Origin: Actinacidiphila paucisporea
GTDB lineage: Bacteria > Actinomycetota > Actinomycetes > Streptomycetales > Streptomycetaceae
Assembly (NCBI RefSeq): GCF_900142575.1
Contig: NZ_FRBI01000015.1
Coordinates: 66,829-130,828 of the forward strand
Length of the DNA stretch: 64,000 bases
Direction: 5' to 3'
In this document: positions 25,301 to 32,405 of the stretch, in pieces
How the letters are laid out: every line of letters begins with the position of its first letter
Position numbering within the stretch: position 1 is the stretch's first letter
Notes under the pieces: generated by a model
What the model was told of the DNA's origin: nothing
Seen by the model: the letters and a program-made list of their open reading frames with translations, nothing else
The model's database searches: none
Translations under genes and position numbers: made by a program

Positions 25301-25392
25301 AGCGGCTTCACAGTCAAGACCTTTCGAGTGCTTCTCATGGTCGCCCGCGGGACCGCGTCGAACCGAGCGTTTGCGCTGTTATTGGTCTGCAC
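22324..25392 (-). CDS. LAL-type LuxR transcriptional activator with two TTA codons
   Basis: 1,022-residue large ATP-binding regulator. Walker A GEPGIGKTRLL at about residues 81-91; Walker-B-like VLALDDMHRADEES follows. A long helical, TPR-like middle region leads to a C-terminal LuxR helix-turn-helix (TQREKQVASLVSEGLTNRQI then EKTVEMHLSRVF). It is the last gene of the cluster's minus strand, 67 bp after the carbamoyltransferase, and likely activates the cluster. Two Leu codons are TTA: residue 91 directly after the Walker A (25120-25122) and residue 1008 in the HTH end (22369-22371). In Streptomyces TTA requires the bldA tRNA, so translation should be tied to development. Start: ATG at 25392; an ATG 54 bp downstream is possible. 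Confidence 0.92.
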   Translation of the reverse strand: MQTNNSANARFDAVPRATMRSTRKVLTVKPLTRHPGDCATNTPGARAGAGEPFVGRRSELRTLELLLAGLKDSRGRVLEIIGEPGIGKTRLLGELEQAAAAHGLPALTGRAPEPERRIPFGPFVDALDDRLADLAAGGAARPTHDTLRSLGSVFPSLAPLVPAAAPAAGTHPAPLPLGLHGFYRAVRQSLHALAVPALVLALDDMHRADEESVELIAQLLRRPIDTPVLLVLAHRHRQTPVRLRAALAGTAWDHERLQLGPLSDRDMAALLGERTSTPWHRALYQESRGNPLYLKALHACMPQGLPADPSLTPGDAGELPPAVEAALLAELDALSPHGALLARAAAVAGESFDVPLAAEIASLDEAVALGAIDELAAQDIIRPTAGPLDFSFRHALVRRVVYDSTSPGWRLGAHARAAVALRRAGLPAAARAYHVQCTAAVGDLDAAEVLAEAAHAVRVQAPATAAQWLRTALRLIPAAGEHTARRLELMVLLGTALGASGHLQASRKVLHEALAGFPGEPSAPRAEAAALCARLDRQLGRPVEAGELLDREIAALRGAPGVERATLELERAQGEFAAGESTTSREWAYRALATVRSHPSAAPLQATALGIAASAACLAADRKAAAREADRAAELLDRMLDEEFTRRQDAGAWVGWSELLLERPAEALRHVDRALAFARYGGQAALLPNVFVARTLLLHSLGRLHEARSCAEEGVDLAQASGGGEERAAARVLNRWAGLWTGDPTAPPGAGLRPVEPRSGPAEGLFDSLSRYMQAEHRLESGDAEGCLTLARTGGGPGFEAFDPWSRVSWCELVVRAELAAGRAPEARRAADLGARAAGRLGLPGRTGLALLGRAQALAARAPAGALETATSAVEALESAGSVMDALRARMLVGTLLAACGRTDEAEVCLREVQTACAAYGARPMARRALAARRDLDCRPAAAPAGAAEAGRPSLTQREKQVASLVSEGLTNRQIAQRLFLAEKTVEMHLSRVFAKLGVSSRTALASLLIRAAAAAVQPGLL

Positions 25393-25459
25393 CTATGACG
25401 TAGGGGGATCGTTACACGAATCCGGCTCTTTGTCCCCGTAGTGGCGTGGCCGGCCGGTG

Positions 25460-27295
25460 TCAGCGTCCGCCCGCCGCTTCCCGCGCGGGCGCTCCGGGCC
25501 GCTCGGCGGCGGCCAAGGCGTCCTTGACCCGCTGCTCCCAGGCGGGTTTGGCGTAGACGGTGCCGCCGATGAACACCACGTCCAGCTGCGAGGACGAGAA
25601 GGTGGCGTACGCCTCGGCGCCGTCGCGCGCGGTGGGCTGGCCCTTGACGTTGAGGGAGGTGTTCATCAGTACGGGCACGCCGGTCAGCCGTTCGAAGCCG
25701 TCCAGGATCCGCCACAGTCCCGGCACCTCGTCGGCGTGCACGCTCTGCACGCGGGCACTGCCGTCGTCGTGGACCACGGCCGGGATCAGGTCCCTGCACT
25801 CGGGGCGTACGGGGACGGTGACCGTCATGTGGCGCAGCTGCGCGGCGGCGGGGACGTCGAACCACGCGTGCAGCGACTCGGACTTGACCGCCGGCGCCAG
25901 CGGGCGGAAACCTTCGCGGAATTTCACCGCCGCGTTGACCCGGTCGCGGGTCCCGCGCTCGCGCGGGTCGGCCAGGATGCTGCGGTTGCCCAGCGCCCGC
26001 GGTCCGAACTCCAGCCGCCCCTGGGCCCAGCCGAGGACGCAGCCCTCGGCGAGCAGCGCGGCGGCGGCCCCCTCGGCGACCACGGGCGCGGCCGGCGCGT
26101 GCCAGTACGGCGTCGCGGACGGCGGCGGGGTCTCGTCGACGTCCGGGCCGAGGAAGGTCATCGGCGGGCAGCGGACCGCCGCGGGGTCCGCGGCGAAGGC
26201 CAGGGCCGCGCCGACGGCGGTGCCCTCGTCGCCGGCGGCCGGCTGCACGTACACCTCCTCGACCAGCCCCGACGCGCACAGCCGGCCGACCGCCACGCAG
26301 TTGAGCGCGACGCCGCCGGCCAGCGCCACGCGCGCCACCCCGGTCTGCCGCACCCAGTGGCCGACGACGTGCAGGAAAGCCTCCTCGACGCGCTCCTGGA
26401 CCGCCGCGGCGAAGTCCGTCTGCAGCGGGGTCGGCGGCCGGCCGGGCTCCTGCGCCGGGCAGCCGTAGTCCACCAGCCGCTGCCGCGAACCGGAGAAGGT
26501 CTCGCGGGCGCGGGGGTCGTGGTTCATGCCCAGCAGCGGGACCGAGAAGCGCCCGTCGGCCTCCAGGACGACGGCGTCGCGCAGCGCGGGGCGGAAGCGG
26601 GCGGGGTCGCCGGACGCGGCCAGGGCCATCACCTTGTACTCGTCGCTATTGGGCCAGAAGCCCAGGTGCAAGGTGGTGAGCCCGTAGAGCAGGCCGAGGC
26701 TGCTGCGGAAGTCCAGCGCGGCCAGCCGCCGCAGTTCGCCGTCCTTCCAGTGGTGGACGGTGACGGCGTGCAGCTCGCCCATCCCGTCCAGCACGACCAC
26801 CAGCGCCTCGCCGAAGCCGGACGGGACGGCGGCGCTGAGCGCGTGCGCCCGGTGGTGGTTGACCGGCCGGACCTCCAACCGCCCGGCGGCGGCCGGGTGG
26901 TTCGCGTGCAGCAGCCGGGTCTGGTTGGCGGGGTCGTACACCGAGGAGTAGCGCAGCCGGGAGTAGGCGTCCGCCTGGGAGAAGGCCGCCATGCGCCCGT
27001 AGTCGAAGTTGTGGGCGACGACCTGCACGTCGGCCATGTCCAGTCCGGCGGAGCGCAGGCAGTAGTCGATGGCGTCGCGCGGGAAGCGGTGGTCGAACTT
27101 GGATCCGGAGAACCGTTCCTGCTGTACGGCGGCGACGAGGTTCCCGTCGACCAGCAGCGCGGCGGCGGAGTCCAGGCCCTGGAAGAGCCGACTCTCCGGC
27201 GTGCTCAGGCCGGGGAATTCGCGCGTCTTGCATTCCTGCGACCCGTCGAGGCCGCTGTAGCCCAGGACGACTCGGGGCGTGCCGGTGGCGGTCAT
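25460..27295 (-). CDS. NodU/TobZ-family carbamoyltransferase
   Basis: 611 residues, typical of the family. It transfers a carbamoyl group from carbamoyl phosphate, through carbamoyl-adenylate, to a hydroxyl (less often amine) of a natural product. Seen: N-terminal Kae1-like half with ERFSGSKFDHRFP, the metal/nucleotide motif NHHRAHALSA, VVLDGMGE, GGVALNCVAVG and GDEGTAVGAAL. The C-terminal YrdC-like half has EFGPRALGNRSILADPR and LNVKGQP. No obvious loss of key motifs. ATG overlaps the AcpS-like stop (ATGA). As a tailoring step it implies that the cluster product carries a carbamate. Confidence 0.92.
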   Translation of the reverse strand: MTATGTPRVVLGYSGLDGSQECKTREFPGLSTPESRLFQGLDSAAALLVDGNLVAAVQQERFSGSKFDHRFPRDAIDYCLRSAGLDMADVQVVAHNFDYGRMAAFSQADAYSRLRYSSVYDPANQTRLLHANHPAAAGRLEVRPVNHHRAHALSAAVPSGFGEALVVVLDGMGELHAVTVHHWKDGELRRLAALDFRSSLGLLYGLTTLHLGFWPNSDEYKVMALAASGDPARFRPALRDAVVLEADGRFSVPLLGMNHDPRARETFSGSRQRLVDYGCPAQEPGRPPTPLQTDFAAAVQERVEEAFLHVVGHWVRQTGVARVALAGGVALNCVAVGRLCASGLVEEVYVQPAAGDEGTAVGAALAFAADPAAVRCPPMTFLGPDVDETPPPSATPYWHAPAAPVVAEGAAAALLAEGCVLGWAQGRLEFGPRALGNRSILADPRERGTRDRVNAAVKFREGFRPLAPAVKSESLHAWFDVPAAAQLRHMTVTVPVRPECRDLIPAVVHDDGSARVQSVHADEVPGLWRILDGFERLTGVPVLMNTSLNVKGQPTARDGAEAYATFSSSQLDVVFIGGTVYAKPAWEQRVKDALAAAERPGAPAREAAGGR

Positions 27296-27957
27296 GAGGA
27301 CTCCTGCGAGGTGGCGGTGACGGCGGGCATGGCGGGCGTGGTGGGCGTGGCGGGCGCGGCCGCTGAGGGGGTGCCGGCGCGGGACGGGGACGGTGACCGG
27401 GACGGGGACGGTGACCGGCGCGGCCAGTACGCGCCGAAGGGAACGGCGGACCCGGGCGGGCCCTCCGGCAGGGCGGCGCCGATCGCGGCGGCCAGCAGCG
27501 GGGCGACCCCCGCAGCCGGGCGCGGATCGCCCCCCGCGTCACCCCGCCAGCCGGCGGCCACCGCCGCGACGAGGTCCTCCTTGTGGCTGAGGGAGACGGC
27601 GAAGGCGTCGAGGCCCAGGTCCGCCGCCGCGCGCGCCGCGCTCCCGCTGAGCGTCACGGCGGGCGCCCCCTCCGGGCGGCGCAGCACCGCGATGTCCCGG
27701 GGGACGACACCCTGGAACAGGCCGCGCCCGAGCACCTTGAGCAGCGCCTCCTTCGCGGCGAACCGGCCGGCCAGGTACTCGCGCCGCCGCCCGGGGCCGA
27801 GCGCCGAGGCCTCCGCCAGCTCGCCGGGCGCGTAGAGATGGGCGGTGAACCAGCCCCGGCCCATGACGCGGTCCAGCTCGCCGGTCCGCAGCAGGTCCAC
27901 GCCGAGCCGCAGCCCCGGCGCGTGGGCCGGTACGCCGGACAGGGCCGGGGCGCTCAT
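27292..27957 (-). CDS. AcpS-type 4'-phosphopantetheinyl transferase with long tail
   Basis: 221 residues; normal AcpS enzymes have about 120. The core (17-135) has LGVDLLRTGELDRVM with the Mg-binding Asp and FAAKEALLKVLG, the two family signatures, and ends in AVSLSHKEDLVAAV. It would attach phosphopantetheine to Ser39 of the cluster's ACP. The remaining ~85 residues are Ala/Pro-rich and contain a duplicated SPSPSR element coded by two identical 18-bp DNA units. That tail has no recognised function and may be disordered. ATGA overlaps couple it to the dehydrogenase before and the carbamoyltransferase after. Confidence 0.9.
   Translation of the reverse strand: MSAPALSGVPAHAPGLRLGVDLLRTGELDRVMGRGWFTAHLYAPGELAEASALGPGRRREYLAGRFAAKEALLKVLGRGLFQGVVPRDIAVLRRPEGAPAVTLSGSAARAAADLGLDAFAVSLSHKEDLVAAVAAGWRGDAGGDPRPAAGVAPLLAAAIGAALPEGPPGSAVPFGAYWPRRSPSPSRSPSPSRAGTPSAAAPATPTTPAMPAVTATSQESS
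27381..27416. repeat. Exact 18-bp tandem duplication in the AcpS tail
   Basis: Two identical copies of GGGACGGGGACGGTGACC, coding SPSPSR twice on the minus strand. Each copy is itself made of GACGGG-like hexamers, so the tail probably grew by slippage. Confidence 0.9.
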
Positions 27958-29276
27958 CGCGCGCCCCTTGCGCCGGCGCCCGCGGAGACGCCGGCCGTCG
28001 GCACGTACGGCTGCCCCGTCCCGGCCGGGGCCTGGCCGCCTCCCAGCAGGCCGCCCTTGACCAGGCCGTGGAAGACCGACAGGCGGTGCACCGCGCCGGT
28101 GCCCTCCATGTACTCGAAGGCGCGCACGTCCCGGTACGCCTTCTCCAGCCACGGGTGCTCGATCAGCGAGGCCGGGCCCAGCAGTTCGGCGGCCAGCAGC
28201 GTCGTCTCCTCCGCGAGGGCGGCCGCCCTGGACTTCACGGCGCCGATCCTCGGCACATCCACCACGCCGCGGTCGATCTCGCCCGCGACGGTGTGCACGA
28301 GCCGGCGCAGCGCCGCCGCGCGGTCGAGCACCCCGTCCAGGCGCGAGCGGGCCGCGGCGGGCATGGCGGGCCGCTGCGCCGCGGTGTAGTCGCACACCGC
28401 CTGGGTCACGCCGAGCGCCATGCCGGCGATGCCCGGCCGCCCGCGGTAGAGGACGTGCAGCGCGCCGTACAGGCCGCGCCGGCTCGGCGGGCGGTGCCGG
28501 CCGAGCACCTGCTCGGGCCGCACCCGCAGGCCCGTGAGCCGGATGTGGCTGATCCGCGCGCCGCGCAGGCCGACCATGGGCAGCAGTTCGGCCTTGAAGC
28601 CCGGCTGCGCGGTGTCGAGAAGGACCGCCTCGATGCCCCAGGGGCCCGGCGCGCGGCGGCAGAAGACCACGCCCGTCTGCGCTCTCGCGGCGGTGCCGAC
28701 GTACCGCTTCTCGCCGTCGAGCACCAGCTCGCCGTCGCCGTCGCCCGGGGCCAGCGACGTCTCCAGCTCCATGGCGGCCGAGCCCTTGCGCGGCTCGGTG
28801 AGCCCGAAGAAGGTCCAGGTCGGGGCGGACGTGACGCGCTCGTAGTACGCGGCGCGCTGGGTGTCGTCCGCGAGGGCCTCCACGGCGAGCCCGGACAGCG
28901 AAGGCCCCGGGCAGGCCAGCAGCACGCCGGCGTCCCCGTAGGCCAGGCGCTCGGCGGTGACGGCCCAGCCGAGCGAGGAGGCACTGGCCTGTACCGGCTC
29001 GGCCGGGTGGGCGACGGTGTCGCGGTACTCGGGCGGCAGCGAGCCCTGCGCCTGGAAGCCGACGGCGGGCAGGTGCAGCAGCCCGGCGATGGCGTCGGGG
29101 TCGCGGTCGACCGCGGCCCCCGCCTCCCGCATCCCCTCGGACAGCTCGCGGCAGTGGCGGTCCAGGGCGCGCAGCGGCGGGTCGAGGTCGGTTCCGGCCA
29201 GCGGCGCCGCAGGGGGCGCGTAGGCCGTCGGGTACGTCACCGCGGGCGGCGCGGCGAGGCCGCCGGTGTCAGACAT
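27954..29276 (-). CDS. Acyl-CoA dehydrogenase-family enzyme
   Basis: 440 residues, full-length ACAD fold. The middle beta-domain has the FAD-contacting FFGLTEPRKGSAAMELE (canonical T-E-P--GSD) and GTAARAQTGVVFCR. The C-terminal four-helix domain ends in EYMEGTGAVHRLSVFHGLV, which keeps the Glu-Gly-Thr of the catalytic-base region. N-terminal 25 and C-terminal 35 residues are Pro/Gly/Ala-rich. In a cluster with a free-standing ACP it probably oxidises an ACP-bound acyl or aminoacyl chain (for example alpha,beta-desaturation or oxidation next to nitrogen); this is inference. It lies 1 bp after a half-length ACAD-like gene that may be its partner. Confidence 0.87.
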   Translation of the reverse strand: MSDTGGLAAPPAVTYPTAYAPPAAPLAGTDLDPPLRALDRHCRELSEGMREAGAAVDRDPDAIAGLLHLPAVGFQAQGSLPPEYRDTVAHPAEPVQASASSLGWAVTAERLAYGDAGVLLACPGPSLSGLAVEALADDTQRAAYYERVTSAPTWTFFGLTEPRKGSAAMELETSLAPGDGDGELVLDGEKRYVGTAARAQTGVVFCRRAPGPWGIEAVLLDTAQPGFKAELLPMVGLRGARISHIRLTGLRVRPEQVLGRHRPPSRRGLYGALHVLYRGRPGIAGMALGVTQAVCDYTAAQRPAMPAAARSRLDGVLDRAAALRRLVHTVAGEIDRGVVDVPRIGAVKSRAAALAEETTLLAAELLGPASLIEHPWLEKAYRDVRAFEYMEGTGAVHRLSVFHGLVKGGLLGGGQAPAGTGQPYVPTAGVSAGAGARGAR

Positions 29277-29277
29277 G

Positions 29278-29907
29278 TCATCCCTCCGAACCGGGGTGGG
29301 CGTAGACGTTCACGGCGATCTCGGCCGCGTGCAGCTCACCGCCGGGACCGTCGGCGAGGAAGCCGCTGGCCCCCAGCAGCCGAAGGAGCGTGCGTCCCGC
29401 CGCGACCAGCCGCAGGTGCGCGCGTCCGAGGGCGTCCCGGCCGGCCGGCGGGCCGCCCGCCCGCTCTTCCAGCAGGACCAGGGCCGCGTCGGCCAGGCCG
29501 GCCTGAACAAGCTGGCGCGACAGCAGGTCCGCGCCGCCCGACGTCCTGGCGCCCAGGTGGTCCAGGGCGTGCCGCACGGTGTGTTCGACCAGGTCGCAGT
29601 GCAGTGCGAGGAGGCCGGCGCCGAAGGCCTCGCGGGCCGGCGCGGGCACCGCCAGCTCCTCGGGTGTCGCGGGCCGGCAGGCGAGCCCGAAGCGGCCGGG
29701 CGACGACCCGTCGCGGTCCGCCGCGGCCAGCAGCACCAGCCCGTCCGGCGAGGGCACCCGGCGGCCCGGCGGACCGCCGGCGTCCTCCCGCAGGACGTCC
29801 GCGTGCAGCGCGTCGAGCCGCCGCGGGAAGCCGAAGGGTGTGGCAGGCCCGCTCGGGGCGGGGCCTCCCGGCGGACCGGGTCGCGCGGATACGGCGGTGG
29901 GGCTCAT
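29278..29907 (-). CDS. Half-length ACAD-like protein
   Basis: 209 residues. After a Pro/Gly-rich start, the sequence has the helical, Leu/Ala-rich character of the C-terminal domain of acyl-CoA dehydrogenases (LLALHCDLVEHTVRHALDHL, LLSRQLVQAGLADAALVLLE, GRTLLRLLGASGFLADGPG) and ends HAAEIAVNVYAHPG, at the position where ACADs place the E-G-T base. That Glu-Gly-Thr is not present. No N-terminal or beta-domain. It could be an inactive partner of the following full-length dehydrogenase, like the paired subunits of some heteromeric ACADs. Weak similarity; other helical functions are possible. ATGA overlap with the KAS-like gene upstream. Confidence 0.55.
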   Translation of the reverse strand: MSPTAVSARPGPPGGPAPSGPATPFGFPRRLDALHADVLREDAGGPPGRRVPSPDGLVLLAAADRDGSSPGRFGLACRPATPEELAVPAPAREAFGAGLLALHCDLVEHTVRHALDHLGARTSGGADLLSRQLVQAGLADAALVLLEERAGGPPAGRDALGRAHLRLVAAGRTLLRLLGASGFLADGPGGELHAAEIAVNVYAHPGSEG

Positions 29908-30791
29908 CGGTGTGCGCTCCTCGCTGGCAGTCGGGCGGCGTTCGGGGCGGCGCCCCGGTGGTGCAGGGCCAGGACGCTGCTGCGGCCGGTCCTAGGGTCG
30001 GTGTCGCACAGCACGAGGGCCTGGTGACGCGCGGCCCAGTCCCGGTGGTGCCGGGCCAGGTCGAGCCAGACGCCGGTGCAGTACGAGCCGGGGCCGGCCC
30101 GGTGGCAGGGCAGTCCGGCGGCCGCCAGCTCCGCCGCGTCCGCCCCCGGGCCGGCCACCACCAGCACGTCCTGCTCCGGCACGCCGTCCGCCGCCAGGGC
30201 GAGGGCGCTGGCGAGCCGGCCCTCCGGCACGGCGGCAGGCGGCGAGACCGGCTCGTAGCCGCCGTCCTGGCCGAAGAACAGCAGCGCCCCGGAGTCCGCC
30301 AACCGCCCCTGTGCCAGCAGCGGTTCGGCGTAGGGCAGCGTCGTCTGCTCCAGCACGAGCAGCGCGAGCCGCGCGCAGCGGCCGGACCGGGCGTAGGCCC
30401 GTGCCAGCCGCAGCGCGGTGTACGGCGCGCGCAGCCCCTGCTCGGAGACCGCGAAGCTGCGCGCCCCGCCGCCCAGCAGCCGGTTGACGTCCGCGCTGAC
30501 AGTGGTGAGGGGGTGGTAGTCCGGCAGCGCGTAGGCCAGCACCAGCAGGTCGGGTCCCTGCGGCCACGGCAGCCCCGACCGGCGTGCCGCGCCGACCAGG
30601 CGGTGTGCGAGGTCGGTGAAGGACACGCCGGTCCCGGTGCGGACCAGGTCCTCGCGCAGCGGCAGCCCGTGGGGGGCGATCAGGTCCTGGTGGTAGTCCA
30701 GCAGTTCCTGGTCGTATCCGTACGGGTTGCGGTGGTCGGCCACCAGCCAGACGGCCGACTCCAGCGCGAGCGCGGCGGGGAGCGCGGGCAC
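29904..30791 (-). CDS. Degenerate KAS III-like protein lacking the active-site Cys
   Basis: 295 residues from a GTG start. The thiolase-fold pattern of ketoacyl-ACP synthase III is visible: LLVLAYALPDYHPL, then SFAVSEQGLRAPYTALRLA where FabH has its nucleophile helix (FDV-AACAGF-YAL), and a C-terminal half with LVVAGPGADAAELAAAGLPC. At the Cys position there is a Gly, and no Cys lies nearby. So it should not form an acyl-enzyme; it could be a chain-length-factor-like partner of the cluster's other KAS III, or a structural protein. Homology is by pattern and moderate. It lies 2 bp after the ACP gene and overlaps the half-ACAD gene. Confidence 0.6.
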   Translation of the reverse strand: MPALPAALALESAVWLVADHRNPYGYDQELLDYHQDLIAPHGLPLREDLVRTGTGVSFTDLAHRLVGAARRSGLPWPQGPDLLVLAYALPDYHPLTTVSADVNRLLGGGARSFAVSEQGLRAPYTALRLARAYARSGRCARLALLVLEQTTLPYAEPLLAQGRLADSGALLFFGQDGGYEPVSPPAAVPEGRLASALALAADGVPEQDVLVVAGPGADAAELAAAGLPCHRAGPGSYCTGVWLDLARHHRDWAARHQALVLCDTDPRTGRSSVLALHHRGAAPNAARLPARSAHR

Positions 30792-30793
30792 GG

Positions 30794-31051
30794 TCAGCTT
30801 GCCCCGTCAAGGCTGCGCTCGACGAAGTCCGCGAGCGAGCCGACGGTGCGGAAGTCGTCCATGTCGAGGTTCTCCGGGTCGATCTCCAGGCCGACGGTGT
30901 CCTCGAGCACCATCAGCAGTTCCAGCACGGAGGTGGAGTCCAGGTGCAGGTCGTCGAAGAGCCTGAGGTCCTCGCGCAGCCCGGTCACCTCGTGCTTGAG
31001 CACTTCGGTGAGGCACTTCTCGATGACGACGATGGTCTCGGAACGTTCCAC
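30794..31051 (-). CDS. Free-standing acyl carrier protein (BtrI-like)
   Basis: 85 residues, acidic, four-helix ACP. The phosphopantetheine site is Ser39 in DLHLDSTSVLELL. GTG start with AAGGAG upstream. Located between the PLP decarboxylase (82 bp upstream) and the KAS-like gene. With the neighbouring ATP-grasp ligase and PLP decarboxylase it matches the BtrI/BtrJ/BtrK set of butirosin biosynthesis, where glutamate is loaded on the ACP and decarboxylated to 4-aminobutyryl-ACP. Loading with Glu or a related amino acid here is inference. The AcpS-type enzyme encoded in the same operon presumably activates it. Confidence 0.92.
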   Translation of the reverse strand: MERSETIVVIEKCLTEVLKHEVTGLREDLRLFDDLHLDSTSVLELLMVLEDTVGLEIDPENLDMDDFRTVGSLADFVERSLDGAS

Positions 31052-31133
31052 GGGTGCACTCCTTGTGCGGCGAGACGGAGGTTGCGGAGGTCGGTGCGGT
31101 GGGATTCGCGGTGGTCGTAAGGGCGGGCCCGCG

Positions 31134-32405
31134 TCAGACGTCGACGAGGATCTGCCGGTCGAGCAGGTCCTCGACGGTGTCGCGACGGCGCACCAGGTGC
31201 GCGTGGCCGTCCAGGACGAGCACCTCGGCCGGGTGGCCGTGGCTGAGGAAGAGCACCGGGGACGCGCTCGGCCCGTAGGCGCCCGAGCGCTCCACGCCCA
31301 GCAGGTCGCCGGGCTCCACGTCCGGCAGTTCCACCTGCTTGCCGATGACGTCGTTGGGTGTGCACAGCGGCCCCGTGAGGGTGTACGGGCGGCGGCCGGG
31401 CTCCTGGGGGCGGGTCAGCGAGCGGATCGGGAAGTTGCGCTTGACGAAGCTGCCGATGCCCACGGCGGCCATGTGGTGGTTGGTGCCGCCGTCGGCGACG
31501 ACGAACCACTCGCCGCGCGACTGCTTCACGTAGCGGGCGCGAACGACGTACAGGCCGCACCAGCCGGCGAGGTAGCGGCCCAGCTCGGTGATCACGCGGC
31601 AGCCGGGGTGCTCGTCGAGGAACGCGGCGACCTCGGTGTTGACCCCGTGGGCGGCCGCCGCGACGTCGAGGTCCTTCTCGTTGTCGAAGTAGGCCACTCC
31701 GAGACCGCCTCCGATGTCCACGGTGTGCAGGGGGAAGCCCAGCTCGGCGGAGAGCCGCCCGGCCAGTGCGAGGATGCCGCGCGTGTTGGCGGCGACGGCT
31801 TCGGCGTCCAGGATGCGGGTGCCCATGTAGGCGTGGACGCCCTCGACCCGGACCCGCGACAGCGAGCGCAGCAGCGGCCCCGCGCCGTCCAGGATCTCCT
31901 CGTCGATGCCGAACTGCCGGGGCTTGCCGCCCATCGACAGCCGCGAGCCCTTGTTGCTGAAGAGCGGGTTGACGCGCAGCAGCACCCGCACCCCCTCGGG
32001 CGGGGCCAGCGCGTCCAGGGCGGTCAGCTCTTCGAGCGACTCGCACACCACCGCGTGCACACCGGCGTCCAGGCAGGCCCGCAGCTCCTCGGCGGACTTG
32101 CCGGGACCGAGGAAGATGACGTCCTGCGGCGCGGCGCCGGCCCGCAGGGCGGTCACGAGTTCCGCGAGCGAGGAGACCTCGATGCCGGCGCCCTCGGCGC
32201 GCAGCACCGCGCACACGCTCACGTTGGGGTTGGCCTTGGCCGAGTAGAAGACGTCGATCCGCGGGTCGAGCAGGCCCCGCAGCTCCCGGTAGGTGCCGCG
32301 CAGCCGGTCGCCGTCGTAGAGGTACATCGGGGTGCCGAACTGCTCGGCCAGCGCGCTGACCGGTATGCCCTGGACGGTGTGCTCGGACGGGTGCTGCTCG
32401 GTCAC
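31134..32405 (-). CDS. BtrK-like PLP-dependent aminoacyl-ACP decarboxylase
   Basis: 423-residue fold-type III (alanine-racemase-like) PLP decarboxylase. Lys57 in FYSAKANPN binds PLP. Next come MGGKPRQFGIDEE, GVHAYMGTRIL, the phosphate-binding IGGGLGVAYF, ELGRYLAG, GGTNHHMA, and in the C-terminal beta-domain GPLCTPNDVIG (the Cys serving the partner subunit) and GAYGPSAS. Several of these, including MGG-PRQFG-DE and GPLCTP-D--GK, are shared with BtrK, which acts on glutamyl-ACP, more than with lysine or DAP decarboxylases. Expected product: an omega- or alpha-amino acyl-ACP. GTG start overlaps the ATP-grasp stop. Confidence 0.88.
   Translation of the reverse strand: MTEQHPSEHTVQGIPVSALAEQFGTPMYLYDGDRLRGTYRELRGLLDPRIDVFYSAKANPNVSVCAVLRAEGAGIEVSSLAELVTALRAGAAPQDVIFLGPGKSAEELRACLDAGVHAVVCESLEELTALDALAPPEGVRVLLRVNPLFSNKGSRLSMGGKPRQFGIDEEILDGAGPLLRSLSRVRVEGVHAYMGTRILDAEAVAANTRGILALAGRLSAELGFPLHTVDIGGGLGVAYFDNEKDLDVAAAAHGVNTEVAAFLDEHPGCRVITELGRYLAGWCGLYVVRARYVKQSRGEWFVVADGGTNHHMAAVGIGSFVKRNFPIRSLTRPQEPGRRPYTLTGPLCTPNDVIGKQVELPDVEPGDLLGVERSGAYGPSASPVLFLSHGHPAEVLVLDGHAHLVRRRDTVEDLLDRQILVDV

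Noticed and set aside
31134..32405. Diaminopimelate or ornithine decarboxylase of primary metabolism
   Set aside because: Motifs and the neighbouring ACP and ATP-grasp genes fit the BtrK type acting on aminoacyl-ACP.
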